This document shows, piece after piece, positions 34,688 through 45,087 of a stretch of DNA of 64,000 bases. Within the stretch, counting starts at the first letter, position 1. Each line of letters starts with the position of its first letter. The DNA is taken from contig JAVGWX010000011.1 of assembly GCA_036924085.1 (NCBI GenBank), positions 30,681,886 to 30,745,885 of the forward strand. Direction: 5' to 3'. The DNA comes from Ariolimax columbianus. Lineage: Eukaryota > Mollusca > Gastropoda > Stylommatophora > Arionidae. The notes under the pieces are model-generated. The model was not told the DNA's origin and ran no database searches. It saw nothing but the letters and a program-made list of their open reading frames with translations. A program made the position numbers and the translations under genes.

Positions 34688-34712
34688 GGAGGGGGGAAGG
34701 GGGGGGGGGGGG
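34688..34712 (+). repeat. Poly(G) tract
   Basis: Runs of 6 and 14 G separated by AA. Such a tract can form a G-quadruplex; it is also a common site of sequencing error. Confidence 0.9.
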
Positions 34713-35094
34713 TTGCGTCAGGAGGGGGATTCAAAAGTCGTTTCTCTGCGAACATATGTATACTAGAAATATCCTCAGAATGTTATCCTTCTCAGCAGTT
34801 TCTACAATTGTAATTTCGTCATTAGGACATGGACCTTGCCCTGGTTCTGTACCTGGGTAGCAAGCATGTCATCATACAGCACACAGGCTATCTGTCTTAC
34901 TCTCACTCTCTTCCATTGGACAATCAAGCTCCTACTCAGGCGGCCATTGAAACATGGAACTTGGTTTGAATTTGATGTCTCTGCGCTAATAATTTGTCGA
35001 TTCTGTACAAATGTTAAACCCTTGCACAAATATGTTTAGTACTTACTTACTTCCCCTGCCCTGGGCATGACGTCAAACATCATGTTTCAAGTGT
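34713..35094. other. No recognised feature
   Basis: Nothing recognisable on either strand. Confidence 0.4.
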
Positions 35095-35425
35095 TGAGAT
35101 GAAGATGCTGAGCCTTGCATGACTTGTAGCGGGCTACGACCCAAAGCTGACTGCTAGCCTTAGGACCAGCGACTCAGAGCTGCCAAGACTATTGTCCACT
35201 TCCAACATGGCAGACTGGCTAAGGACAAGGGATAGACGAGGGAAGATTAACTCGGTGCCCAAAATGCCATGCTCAAGTTGAATGTGTTGGACCGAAGGGT
35301 ACACATTTCACAGTCAATCTGTAAACTGAGAAACACAGCACATTCTGTTCTCCAGGTAACATCCTGTTACTTGTCAAAGCCTTTTTAGCGACTTGTTGAC
35401 GGACGTTTGAGAATGAATGACGAAG
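35095..35425 (+). mobile_element. Diverged SINE L copy
   Basis: Keeps CTGACTGCTAGCC, CAGACTGGCTAAGGACAAGG, TGTTGGACCGAAGGGTACA and a GAATGAATGACGAAG end, with many substitutions. An old member of the family. Confidence 0.75.
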
Positions 35426-35961
35426 AAGGGGAGACTTTCAATGTTATGCCACGTTGATTGCCTTGTCGTTTCCTTCCAACTTGTCCTCAATACTGCATGT
35501 TTCCAGAAAGTTCAGACAGATCATCAGCTGGTCTGGGTCTTATGTTGATTTGCTCCACAGTCGCGTGTCTCAATACCACTGTAACTACATCTTTTTAAGT
35601 TCGTCCTGCATCACCAGTTCAGTGTCTAATTAGTGTTTTGTGTAAGGCAAATGGTGTCCAGGCGCAGGTGCCTCCCAACGTTCAGTGCATGGAACCTGCT
35701 TCAGTTCTTTCCATTTTTTGATGCACCGTTTTCAGGACAAGGCTGTAGAGTCTGTGTTAACTGTCAGACACTTCGTCTACATTACTGTTCAGTGACCAAT
35801 TGTGTGTGTGTCCCTTTACGCAATACGAACTTCTTTGTCTCCCCCTTCTCCTTCTTCGTCTTATTCTTCTTCTTTTTCCTCTTTCCGCTTATCCTGTTTA
35901 GCCTTGTAGGTTTTAAGAGCTCTAGAACGAGTCTGTCTGTGTGCCTCATGCACAATGGCAT
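35426..35961. other. No recognised feature
   Basis: Pyrimidine-rich near 35835-35885 (CTTCTT runs). No recognisable coding motif. Confidence 0.4.
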
Positions 35962-36900
35962 TCACCGCCTCAGATACTTCTGTAAGCGATAATAGTCGTG
36001 TGCTGCCTTGGTTTTGAATCCGTTGTATCTAAATAGCGTTGCTTGTGGGGAGGGATGGGGGCGGTTGCTGGGTGGTGGTAGCCTTGTTTCGTGGCCAAAA
36101 CATTTTAGTTGTCCTTTTACATAGTCTAATACTGGTGCTGTTCCCACTAGTTTCCTGATGTCATCTCTTCTGACCAAGTCTCTTCTTGTTATGATACAGC
36201 CCAATATTGTTCTCAAGCATTTCATTTCTACTGTTACAATGTGTCGTTTTTCATTTGATGTTAGTGTCCTCTATGTTAAGGTGCAAGGCAGACGACGAAG
36301 AGGCCGTCCCAAAAAGAGGTGGGAGGACAACATAAAAGAATGGACCAATCTCCGACCAGAAGAAACACAAGCAGTAACAGAGAATGGTGGCGTGGTGTTG
36401 TGATGATATCTTCATGTGTGCCCCAACGACCTCACCGCTTACGGAATGACCTGACCTGACCTGACATGACCTGTTAGTGTCCAGTTTTGACATTGATAAC
36501 AATAGTGTCGGGACGAAAATCGTGCTGTATAAATCTCTTTTGGTAGTTGTTGTCACGTGCACGCAATTAAGTATTGGAGTTAATGTGTCCAATTATTAGA
36601 TATGCCTTATTGCATCTTTGTTGGATTTCCGATCTAATTCTACCTCTGCTGATAACGTGCTCTCTAAGTATGTAAAATCTTTCACCTGTTTGATTTGCTG
36701 TTTTTCAATGACGATATTGATATCTCCAGCTTTTCTAGATATTTTCATGACCTCAGTTTTTCTGCATTGATTTTCATGCTGTATTCTTTACATGTTATAT
36801 CTAGTTTATCAATATGTTAGTGCAAATGTATTTCTGAAATGGATATGACTGCTTGATCGCCAGCAAAAATAAGTTAATTTAAGACTCCACTTTCGATCGA
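35962..36900 (-). pseudogene. LINE RT relic split by a younger LINE insertion
   Basis: Minus strand, N to C: FAGDQAVISISE (degraded FADD palm motif, near 36860), then EYSMKINAEKTEVMKIS, then IEKQQIKQVKDFTYLESTLS, then TKRDLYSTIFVPTLL (near 36520). A plus-strand LINE fragment intervenes at 36270-36471. The frame then resumes with TSNEKRHIVTVEMKCLRTILG and LDYVKGQLKCFGHETRLP. Together these are the palm and post-palm region of one non-LTR RT, with FADD changed to FAGD. Inactive. Confidence 0.8.
36270..36471 (+). mobile_element. 5'-truncated LINE insertion (family CTGAC-tail, copy a)
   Basis: About 200 bp matching the 3' end of the LINE at 37166-39560: GRRRRGRPKKRW, DNIKEWTNLRPEE, then the non-coding end and a (GACCT)n tail. 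It is flanked by TGTTAGTGTCC on both sides (36259-36269 and 36472-36482), an 11-bp target-site duplication. This fits target-primed reverse transcription with early 5' termination. Confidence 0.88.
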
Positions 36901-37117
36901 GAATACGATGTATCTAAATAGTATTAATAGGAAATAAGAAATACGAACAAAAACCAGATTTTAAACAAAATACATTTTTTTTTAAACAGCGTAAATAGAA
37001 ATTAATTTGTATTTTTCAATATATTTAATTAAGAAAAAAGCCAAACTGATCTTAATAACTTTAAAAATAAATCATTTATACCAGACAATCATGACAGATC
37101 ATGGTTTTAAAAATCTG

Positions 37118-37165
37118 CGTCTGATTAGTACAGTGGTAGAACACTCGCTTTTTATGGCAAGATGC
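37118..37165 (+). mobile_element. SINE R5 head, left of a LINE insertion
   Basis: tRNA-like head with A-box-like TTAGTACAGTGGTAGAAC, matching the start of the R5 copy at 44510. The rest of this SINE continues at 39561, after the LINE. Confidence 0.7.
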
Positions 37166-39560
37166 AACCAGCTGTTGGTGGCAAATACGTTTGGGTTAAG
37201 CCGTCGAGACGCTGGACATGGCATAACCCAAGCAATGTAGTGCATAGCCAGATTGACTACATACTGGTGCAGAGGAGGTTCCGATCGAGCATCAACACCG
37301 ACAAAACAAGAAGTTTCCCCGGAGCTGATATAGGAAGCGACCACGATCTGGTTATGATGACCATGCGTCTGCGATTGAAGGGAGTCGCAAAGAAGGAAGC
37401 GACCACGATCTGGTTATGATGACCATGCGTCTGCGATTGAAGGGAGTCGCAAAGAAGGAAGTGACCAGGCTAAAGTTTGACCTGGACAAGCTAATGGACC
37501 CAAAAATCACCGAAGTGTTCCAAGCAAGGGTGGGAAGGAGATTTGAGCCACTGTTAGCTCTCAGAGAGGGATTGGATACAGATACAGTTACAGAGTCTCT
37601 TAACCCAGCTCTCATAGATACTGCAACAGAGATCATGGGATGCCACCAAACAAAAAAGAAGCCATGGGTGACCAAAGACATTCTAGACCTTTGTGATAAA
37701 AGAAGGTCACTGAAAAAACACAATCCCCCACCAGAGGAGGTCGGCAGTTATAAAGAGGTCAAGAAAGTCAAACAACAGAAAATGAGAGAGGCGAAAGAAG
37801 CGTGGATATGTGAGCAATGCGCAAACATCGAAGAGAGACTAAACAGAAATGATGCTAAAGGAGCGTACAAGGTGGTCAAAGAACTGGTAACACCAAGACA
37901 AAGCAGGAACCTTATGATCCATGATAAAAACGGCAAGTGTCTCATTGAGGGAAATGACGTACTGGCAAGATGGACAGAGTACTGTTCCGAGCTATACAAC
38001 TATAAAGGGTGAAACAAACCTGAGAAAACATTCCCCCCAACACCAACAAATATAGAGAATAACCAACTGATAACGAAGGAAGAGGTAATTGCAGCGGTAA
38101 AGACATTGAGAAGAGGGAAGGCGGACACTATACCAGCAGAGCTCTTACAAGCAGGTGGAGAGGTAGTGGTGGAAGGCCTGACACACATCTGTAACAAAAT
38201 ATTGGCGACAGGAAACTGGCCGGACTTATGGACGAAATCAATAGTTATACCGTTACATAAGTCCGGAAACCTAAAGCTGTGCCAAAATTACAGAACAATA
38301 AGCCTCATTAGCTACCCTAGCAAGGTCATGCTTAGATTAATCATTGACCGATTGAAACCCCAAGCAGAGAACATTATTGCAGAGGAGCAAGCAGGGTTCA
38401 GACAGAGAAGAAGCACTACAGAATAGATATTTAATTTAAGGCTGCTTAGCGAGAAATATCTAGAACAGCAGCAAACACTGTATCATGTGTTTGTGGATTT
38501 TAAGAAGGCGTTTGATAGGGTATGGTATAAAGCGCTTTGGGCAACCATGAGGATGTATAATATCAACGGAAATATTATAACGGTCCTTGAACACCTGTAT
38601 AACAAGGCATCTAGCGCAGTTCTTGTGAATGGGAGGCTAGGAGACTGGTTTCGCACATCAGTTGGTGTGAGATAGGGGTGTACACCCTCTCCAACTCTTT
38701 TCAATATATTCCTTGAAGGAATTATGAGTGAGGCACTTGGAGGTCACGTTGGTACTGTTTTGCAGATGATATCGACGGGTTGGAGGGTTCAGAAGCAGAA
38801 CTCCAGGAATGGGTCAGAAGGCTCGATAAAACAGCTCTTGACTATGGTATGGAGATAAATGCTGGAAAGACAAAATTAATTACCAACAACGCTAAGGGCT
38901 TCAACAGCAAGATACAAGCTAACGGTCAGGAACTCAAAGTGGTTCACCGTTTTAAATATCTTTGGTCGATTGTCAGTGATGAAGGATCAAAATGTGAGGT
39001 GTTGGCCGGAATAGCACAGACAATAGTGGCGCTTGCACGGCTTAACAAAATCTGGCAAGATAAACGGTTAGCACTACGCACGAAAATCAGATTAATGCGT
39101 ACACTGGTCCTGTCAATATTCATCTATGCGTGTGAGACATGGACAGTTACAGCTGACCTTCAACGAAGGATACAGGCCTTGGAGATGAGATGTTTCCGAA
39201 AACTTTTAAACGTCACGTACAAAGATCGAGTTATAAATGAGGAAATACGAGATAGAATTACAACAGCAATAGGGTCTTTCGAAGATCTCTTGGCAACTGT
39301 CAAAAGAAGGAAACTCACTTGGTACGGTCACATATCGAGATCAAGTGGTCTTGCAAACACAATCCTCCACGGGAAGGTGCATGGCAGACGACGAAGAGGC
39401 CGACCCAAAAAGAGATGGTAGGACAACATAAAAGAATGGACCAGTCTCCGACCAGAAGAGTCAAAGGCGGCATCTGACAGAGAGGGATGGTGTGGGGTTG
39501 TGAGGATGTCTTCATGTGTGCCCCAACAACCTCACCGGTTACGGGATGACCTGACCTGAC
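37166..39560 (+). pseudogene. CFDP2-like non-LTR retrotransposon, longest copy (copy b)
   Basis: A 5'-truncated LINE with readable endonuclease and reverse transcriptase. The endonuclease end is near 37250-37350 (QIDYILVQRRF, then GSDHDL with the catalytic SDH). The RT region follows: NYRTISLIS (about 38287), EEQAGFRQRRST, VDFKKAFDRV (motif A, about 38494), GCTPSPTLFNIF (about 38676) and FADDID (38759-38776, catalytic Asp pair intact). The post-RT tail has YACETWTVTADLQRRI and RRRRGRPKKRW. It ends with the (GACCT)n tail. It is dead: a shift near 37185, a 62-bp tandem duplication (37337-37460), in-frame stops near 38010, 38424, 38673 and 39419, and a small deletion with a shift just before FADD. 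No N-terminal endonuclease region and no ORF1 are present. Confidence 0.88.
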
Positions 39561-39745
39561 GAGGCTCAAATACTACAACCGCCACGCTCCAGTCGACCAG
39601 CTCTAAATGGGTACATGGCATGCGACAAGAGCAGTTCGAGGAAAGGAACTGCCACCCTGCCTCATACAAGCTGTGACTTAATATACTGAAATCTCTAACA
39701 ACTTCATTCCCCGACAGTAGTCCAACTATTTTGGTGGCAAACCTG
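39561..39745 (+). mobile_element. SINE R5 body, right of the LINE insertion
   Basis: GAGGCTCAAATACTACAACC then TAAATGGGTACATGGCATGC and AACAACTTCATTCCCC match the R5 copy at 44510-44750 from just after its tRNA-like head. Joined to 37118-37165 it restores one SINE. Confidence 0.7.
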
Positions 39746-40029
39746 CACTTTATTTACATCTTGGATGAGATCTAATGCCTGCTGAGTATGGAATAGCCAT
39801 CTGGATCTAAGAGAGGGCTCTAGACAGCATATACCTAGATAAGATATATTGACAAAGATGACTAGTTTTCAAGAAATAAGGGAAACAAAGAAGTCTATAT
39901 AAATATATAATATTGAGATGTTATTAATATGTACCCCCAAAGTGTAAATAGAACCTGGTAAAATGGGGAAATACAAGTGACAATGTCTGCGAATGCGGGG
40001 GCCATCCAAGACCATGAACATCTGCATAA

Positions 40030-40480
40030 TTGCCCAAGAATGCAAAAACCTGGACATTACTGAAACATGACATGTCTAGACTGGAAGCTTTTTGCATGCG
40101 CAACCAGCGGCGTTGTCTGTACATCCGATGGCATGACTACATCTGCAACGTGGAGGTCTCCGCTAAAACAGGCCTCCACCCAATCACAGAAACAATTGAT
40201 CGGCGTCCAGTTTCTTTGTTCGGTCATGTTGTACGGCTGGACTGGGAAACTCCTGCCCACAAGATACTACACAAGTCTTTTCTCGGCGCCAAAAGCCTTC
40301 CCCCGACCAGCTGGATGCGCAGAAGAGGCTGCGCCTGAACAGTACAACCCCAGCAAGTTGCAACCTCCTTCTCCGCCCTGGACGAGGCCTGGAACCACGC
40401 CACAGATGTGGGTCATTGATGTGGCCGACCGACGCAACGAACCTCAGACGCCTAAGCGAAAATAATTATGTACTGAGATG
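40030..40480 (+). pseudogene. LINE RT C-terminal tail, shifted
   Basis: Reads KTWTLLKHDMSRLEAFCMRNQRR, LYIRWHDYICNVEV, then RRPVSLFGHVVRLDWETPAH. This is the usual ETWTL / LEAFHMRCQR / IRWxDH / FGHxxRL series of non-LTR tails. A shift near 40300 moves the end (Arg/Pro-rich block) to another frame. Just upstream (39985-40045) a degraded C-x-C-G ... H ... CP pattern is visible and may belong to a different LINE. Confidence 0.75.
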
Positions 40481-40689
40481 GATCTTCTGGCAGCCAATGA
40501 AAAAGCTTCCATGGCAGCTGACTTCTGATCCAGTACTTTACGAGATTGCCGGACACGGAAAGTAAAGAAGTAATGTGTACCAAGGTTCAAATGATTACAC
40601 ATCCTGTGAGATCATGTCTTCCTACAATATGTAATTCTCGTTAGTTGCATTTATTCTCATAATCTTCGATTTTATTCTCTGTCTCTGAA

Positions 40690-41160
40690 TATGGCAGTCT
40701 CGCCCTACCGGCTGCGGGTCTACATTGCTCTGGTGTTTTAGTTCACTATGGATGCCGTCACGCCACAGATTTGCCTGGAAATCACACTAGCCGACGACTC
40801 ACACTTATGTTCATGGAAACGTGTCGTTGTATTCCATTTGGACTGGTTAATTAGTTTCTTTTTTTTTTGTGCTTTCTTCGCTTCAATTAACCTGGCCTGA
40901 ACATCGGCTATATGAATGTAACACTACATGTGTCGCATTTTCTTGGTCAAGTTCATACGACTGAACTTCACGAGATTGGCCCCCTTCGCTTTAACTGCAG
41001 ACAGCGTCGGTTTTGACGTGATTGTGGGATACCTGTTTACATGAAAGGTTTCAGGAGTAAACCCTGAGGAAAAATCTGCATCATGTGCTATCTCCAGTCG
41101 TCTCGATAAAATCTTGCCACTGGTCAAATGTAGCTCTGGACCAGAGAATGAGGTTAACAA
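40690..41160 (+). repeat. Composite repeat R3 plus R2, copy 1
   Basis: CTCGCCCTACCGGCTGCGGG ... TGGTTAATTAGTTTC ... CCTGAACATCGGCTATATG (R3) matches 52985-53215. It is followed by ATCTCCAGTCGTCTCGATAA ... GAGAATGAGGTTAACAAAAG, an R2 SINE segment that also follows R3 at 53500-53640. The two parts therefore moved or were duplicated together. Confidence 0.75.
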
Positions 41161-41221
41161 AAGATGCAGTATCTTTTTTCACTTTAATCCAAATCACCGG
41201 GCAAATCCCCCATTTCAGCGG

Positions 41222-41380
41222 ACACAGCAAGAGAAAAGACTGTCCACACGGCTAAACAAAGAGAGTGGTCTTAATCTTTTGTGATGGACGAACATCATGG
41301 ACACAGCAAGAGAAAAGACTGTCCACACGGCTGAACAAAGAGAATGGTCTTCCTCGAGTGTGATGTATGAACATCATGTC
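41222..41380 (+). repeat. 79-bp tandem duplication
   Basis: ACACAGCAAGAGAAAAGACT begins at 41222 and again at 41301, with the intervening 79 bp repeated at about 90% identity. The 53655-53725 counterpart has a single copy, so the duplication is specific to this locus. Confidence 0.9.
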
Positions 41381-41559
41381 AGTCTCAATGTATCTGACCT
41401 ATCGTCTACTATAACGATTTTATTTTCCTATAGAGATCAAGTAGTAGGAACAAATAAACATGTCAAAGTATAAATACAAAAGTCGAGAGATGTCTTAATT
41501 GTTCTAGGAAGCTTATAGACCTAAAAAGAGCTCGACCACAAACGTACAAATCTTCAACT

Positions 41560-41940
41560 CGAATTGGTAAAGTCCGTGAGCTTGTATGGTTATGAAACAT
41601 GGAGAACAACACAATCAACAACTCAAAAGGTGCAAACTTTCATAAATGTGTGCATGCGCAGAAAAGAAGGACGAATAATCCATTCGCCTGCTGGTTGGTG
41701 CAAAACTGCAAGGAGGCATGGTTGGGACCCACAGACGATTCACTACCGTGTCGAAGAACGGGTCGCTTGTGACTTATGATAGTATTACATGACAGTCTCT
41801 GTTCTGGAATCCCCAGTGCAAGAGAGATAGAAGCAGAAAAATATCCCACACGGTTTCTCAATCAGGTCAGCGCTCAAGGCATAAAGGATACACGGAATGC
41901 GTGGGCAGAGTTGGAGTGAATGGCACAGGACATGAGGACC
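41560..41940 (+). pseudogene. LINE RT C-terminal tail
   Basis: VSLYGYETWRTTQSTTQKVQTF matches the LYGxETWR-T-----KIQTF block. Later RRHGWDPQTIHYRVEER and NAWAELEWMAQDM resemble the end of the same protein with an internal deletion. It is probably the same LINE family as 23043-23342. Confidence 0.7.
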
Positions 41941-41944
41941 CAAC

Positions 41945-42575
41945 TTAACTAAACGTCTTTAATTGGTTTAGATGATTCTGCAGAGTCATCTGTATACAAT
42001 CAGTTTCTTTAACTTCACTTGATATAAAAACTATGCGTATACAATCTATTCTTGAATGCATTAATTGGTCCTGACTCCACTATTTCCTGCGGCAATGCAT
42101 TCCAGGCATATACCACTATCTGGCTAAACATATAATTTCTGGTATAAAATTTAGACTTTTCCTTAATAAATTTGTAGCTGTGCCGTGCCCTCTTGTTCTT
42201 GCAGGCGGCTGTAGTTTGAAGAAAAAAACTTGTTAAAGTATAATTTATCTTTTCCGTTGATTATTTTATAAATCTCTATGAAATCACCTCGACTTCTACT
42301 TATGTCTAGACACTGTAGGCCGGTTTTTCCGAGTCTTCCTTCATAATTACATCCTGCTCCTATGTTCAATATTTCTTTTCATCATATTCTTAGATTTGCG
42401 CTTTTAACTACTACCTGGACTTGCTCACTCACTTTACCGGTATGATCTATTATAACCCCTAGGTCCCTTTTCTTTTCTATCTTTCTAATATTGTTCTCTC
42501 CCATTCTGTAATAATGTTCTATATTGGATCTACCCATGTGGATGACAATACAGTTATATACATTAAACTCCATTG
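41945..42575 (-). pseudogene. CR1/L2-like LINE 3' end, copy 2
   Basis: Minus strand reads FNVYNCIVIHMGRSN, RKIEKKRDLGVIID, KVSEQVQVVVKSANLRI, then GRLGKTGLQCLDISRSRGDFIEIYKI and INGKDKLYFNKFFSSNYSR. This is the conserved region after the RT of CR1/L2-type elements (the 'KxxDLGVxID' and 'RxxRGDLIExYKI' blocks). One or more shifts divide it. Homologous to 27690-28372. Confidence 0.8.
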
Positions 42576-42850
42576 AGGATCAGGATTCTGAGCAGCGCAT
42601 GAGCTGCAGTGGTCAGCGACTCATAGCTGACTGCTAGCGTCAGGGCCAGTGAACCAAAGCTGCCAAGACCCTTCTACACCTCCACGAGGTGATCCTGGAT
42701 GTGTTGGACCGAAAGGTGCAAATATCGCAGTCAAGCTGTAAACTACGACACAACGCATTCCGTTCTCTGTACTACATTCTGCTACTTAATCCCTTTCAGT
42801 GGTTGGTAGTGGGAGGTTGAGACTGAACGAAGCCAAGCGAAGCCAAACTC
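42576..42850 (+). mobile_element. SINE L copy
   Basis: From GATTCTGAGCAGCGCATGAG through GACTGCTAGCGTCAGGGCCA to GAACGAAGCCAAGCGAAGCC. The segment with GCAGACTGGCTAAGG is deleted near 42695. Confidence 0.85.
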
Positions 42851-43767
42851 CATTGACCACTTTGCAGACCATTCTCAAATGTTATCACAATCTTGCATGC
42901 ATGTAATGAAGACCTGTGCTCCGCAGGGAACTAGAAGGATTGATTGAACATGTAAAATATTTATTTATTTGAACATTTACAGTCGTCACAAAACAAGCCG
43001 TACGCTTCGGAAATAGTTGGCTCGCAGCGGTCATGGAACACCACCACCTACACGAGCTTGCTAACAGCGGCCCTGAACCCCAGGCCCAGCGGGAGCAGTC
43101 GAATGTCACCCTGGAGATCGTTCCCTGCCTGGCACGCATCACTTCCACCTGGATAGCTACACGCGTGAGCCAGCCATCAATTGAAGCCTATTTTCCATCA
43201 TTTTTTTTCTGTTATCTCCGCTTGCCGTAAACTAGATAGAATACCGTCCCTTATGATTCGATTCTCGTCTCACTAGTGTAATTTCAATCATGCGTACGCC
43301 TTCTGACTCCCCTTCAGTTCTATCATTTGGGTCCATTAATCCTTACAGTTCATTTCTCCCTCCCGCAGCCTGTAAGCCCATATCACAATTCCTTTTCCCG
43401 CCCTCCCTCAATCCATACCCCAATCTCCTCATGGTTGCCAGAACACGACAACAATACCTCTCTCTTATTTTTGGTTTGTGGTGCAATTTTCATGGAACGG
43501 ACATCTCGAACAGCGGATGTTTCTGTTAGCGTGGTTTATGGTTGAAGTAGATAAATATGTCAAAGGTGAAAAGAAAATATTATTGCATGAGTAATTTAGT
43601 GTTAATAACATCAACAATTAATTGTTCGTAGTGTAAAGCAATTCTGTTTGAATTGAATCGGTTATGTTTCATAAAGAGATTTTGATACCATCACCAGAAC
43701 AGGTATGGACCCTAAAACCTAAACGAAAGCGGACCCGTCTAAAAGAGCTTCGTAAAGAACAGTAGTT
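42851..43767. other. No recognised feature
   Basis: Mixed sequence with short open frames on both strands. No domain, repeat or RNA gene recognised. Confidence 0.4.
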
Positions 43768-44380
43768 TTAAAGACACAATTAGAAGCTGGTATAACCGTT
43801 TGAAAGACACAATTAGAAGCCGGTATAACAGTTTTAAAGACACAATTAGAAGCTGGTATAACCGTTTGAAAGACACAATTAGAAGCCGGTATAACAGTTT
43901 GAAAGACACAATTAGAAGCCGGTATAACAGTTTTAAAGACACAATTAGAAGCCGGTATAACAGTTTTAAAGATACAATTAGAAGCCGGTATAACACAGTT
44001 TGTAAGACACAATTAGAAGCCGATATAACAGTTTGAAAGACACAATTAGAAGCCAGAATAACAGTTTGAAAGACACAATTAGAAGCCGGTATAACAGTTT
44101 GAAAGACACAATTACAAGCCGGTATAACACAGTTTGTAAGACACAATTAGAAGCCGATATAACAGTTTGAAAGACACAATTAGAAGCCGGTATAACACAG
44201 TTTGTAAGACACAATTAGAAGCCGGTATAAGACAGTTTGTAAGACACAATTAGAAGCCGGTATAAGACAGTTTGTTAGACACAATTAGAAGCCGGTATAA
44301 GACAGTTTGTAAGACACAATTAGAAGCCGGTATAAGACAGTTTGTAAGACACAATTAGAAGCCGGTATAAGACAATTTGT
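43768..44380 (+). repeat. 33-35-bp minisatellite, about 18 copies
   Basis: Unit GACACAATTAGAAGCCGGTA plus TAACAGTTTGAAA. The left part has 33-bp units. The right part has 35-bp units with GACAGTTTGTAA, so a variant unit was amplified separately. Confidence 0.96.
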
Positions 44381-44509
44381 AAAGACCAAGAACTGAACAA
44401 TAGAATCCACCACCAGCTCAAAGATGGCGATGAGTAGCATCGAACGCAGGAACTAGTGTAACCTGCAACGGTCAGGAGAACTACTTCCACTTAGATGCCG
44501 TAACACTTC

Positions 44510-44750
44510 GCAGCCTCCGATTAGCGAATGTGGCAAAACACTCTCTTTACATGGCAAATGCACGAGGTCCAACTTTCGCTACTGACAGTTCTAGACCCAG
44601 CTGTAAATGGGTACCTGTCTGACAGCTGGAGATAGAAGAAAGCAGTGAGGATGGAACTGGACACCCCATCGCACAAAAGCTGTGGCTTAGTACAATCGAG
44701 GTTCTAACACTTCATTCCAGTGTCCACTTTGGTACCCCCTTTACCTTTAC
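44510..44750 (+). mobile_element. SINE R5, uninterrupted copy
   Basis: CCTCCGATTAGCGAATGTGG head, then CAGCTGTAAATGGGTACCTG and AACACTTCATTCCAGTG. It serves as the reference that shows the 37118/39561 copy is split. Confidence 0.7.
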
Positions 44751-44872
44751 CTAACACTGCGCAGCAGAAGAGGCTTTCCTAAAGCACTTACCCGTTGGTG
44801 ATAGCATCACCAAAACAGACAGACGTGAAGCTCTGGGCAGAATGCAAACTGCGTTACACTAACATATGTTCA

Positions 44873-45087
44873 TTAAGGATGAAATCCAGAAAAGGGTCGC
44901 AACAAAATAGAAAGAACCGATTGCAATAATTGTACCTGATGTGTGATCTTGCATGCCATCAAGCCTTTAAAACCAGACAAAGCCCCAGGAACAGATGGGC
45001 TAACCACATACGTACTTAACGCTGGAGGTGAAGTTCTTTCAGTTCTGCTGGCAAAGCTGTTTAATGTTGTTCCTGTTGTTTTGTGGT
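44873..45087 (+). pseudogene. LINE RT finger-region fragment, left copy
   Basis: Reads KPLKPDKAPGTDGLTTYVLN then GGEVLSVLLAKLFNVV, the conserved finger block (K-L-K-x-x-K-A-P-G-x-D-G) of a non-LTR RT. Repeated almost identically at 47135-47350. The copy ends within about five bases of the transposon terminus. Confidence 0.8.

Noticed and set aside
43719..44214. Repetitive proteins (ASNCVFQTVIP-type and RLLIVSFKLLY-type) on the minus strand
   Set aside because: They are products of the 33-bp unit in different frames and break where the unit becomes 35 bp.
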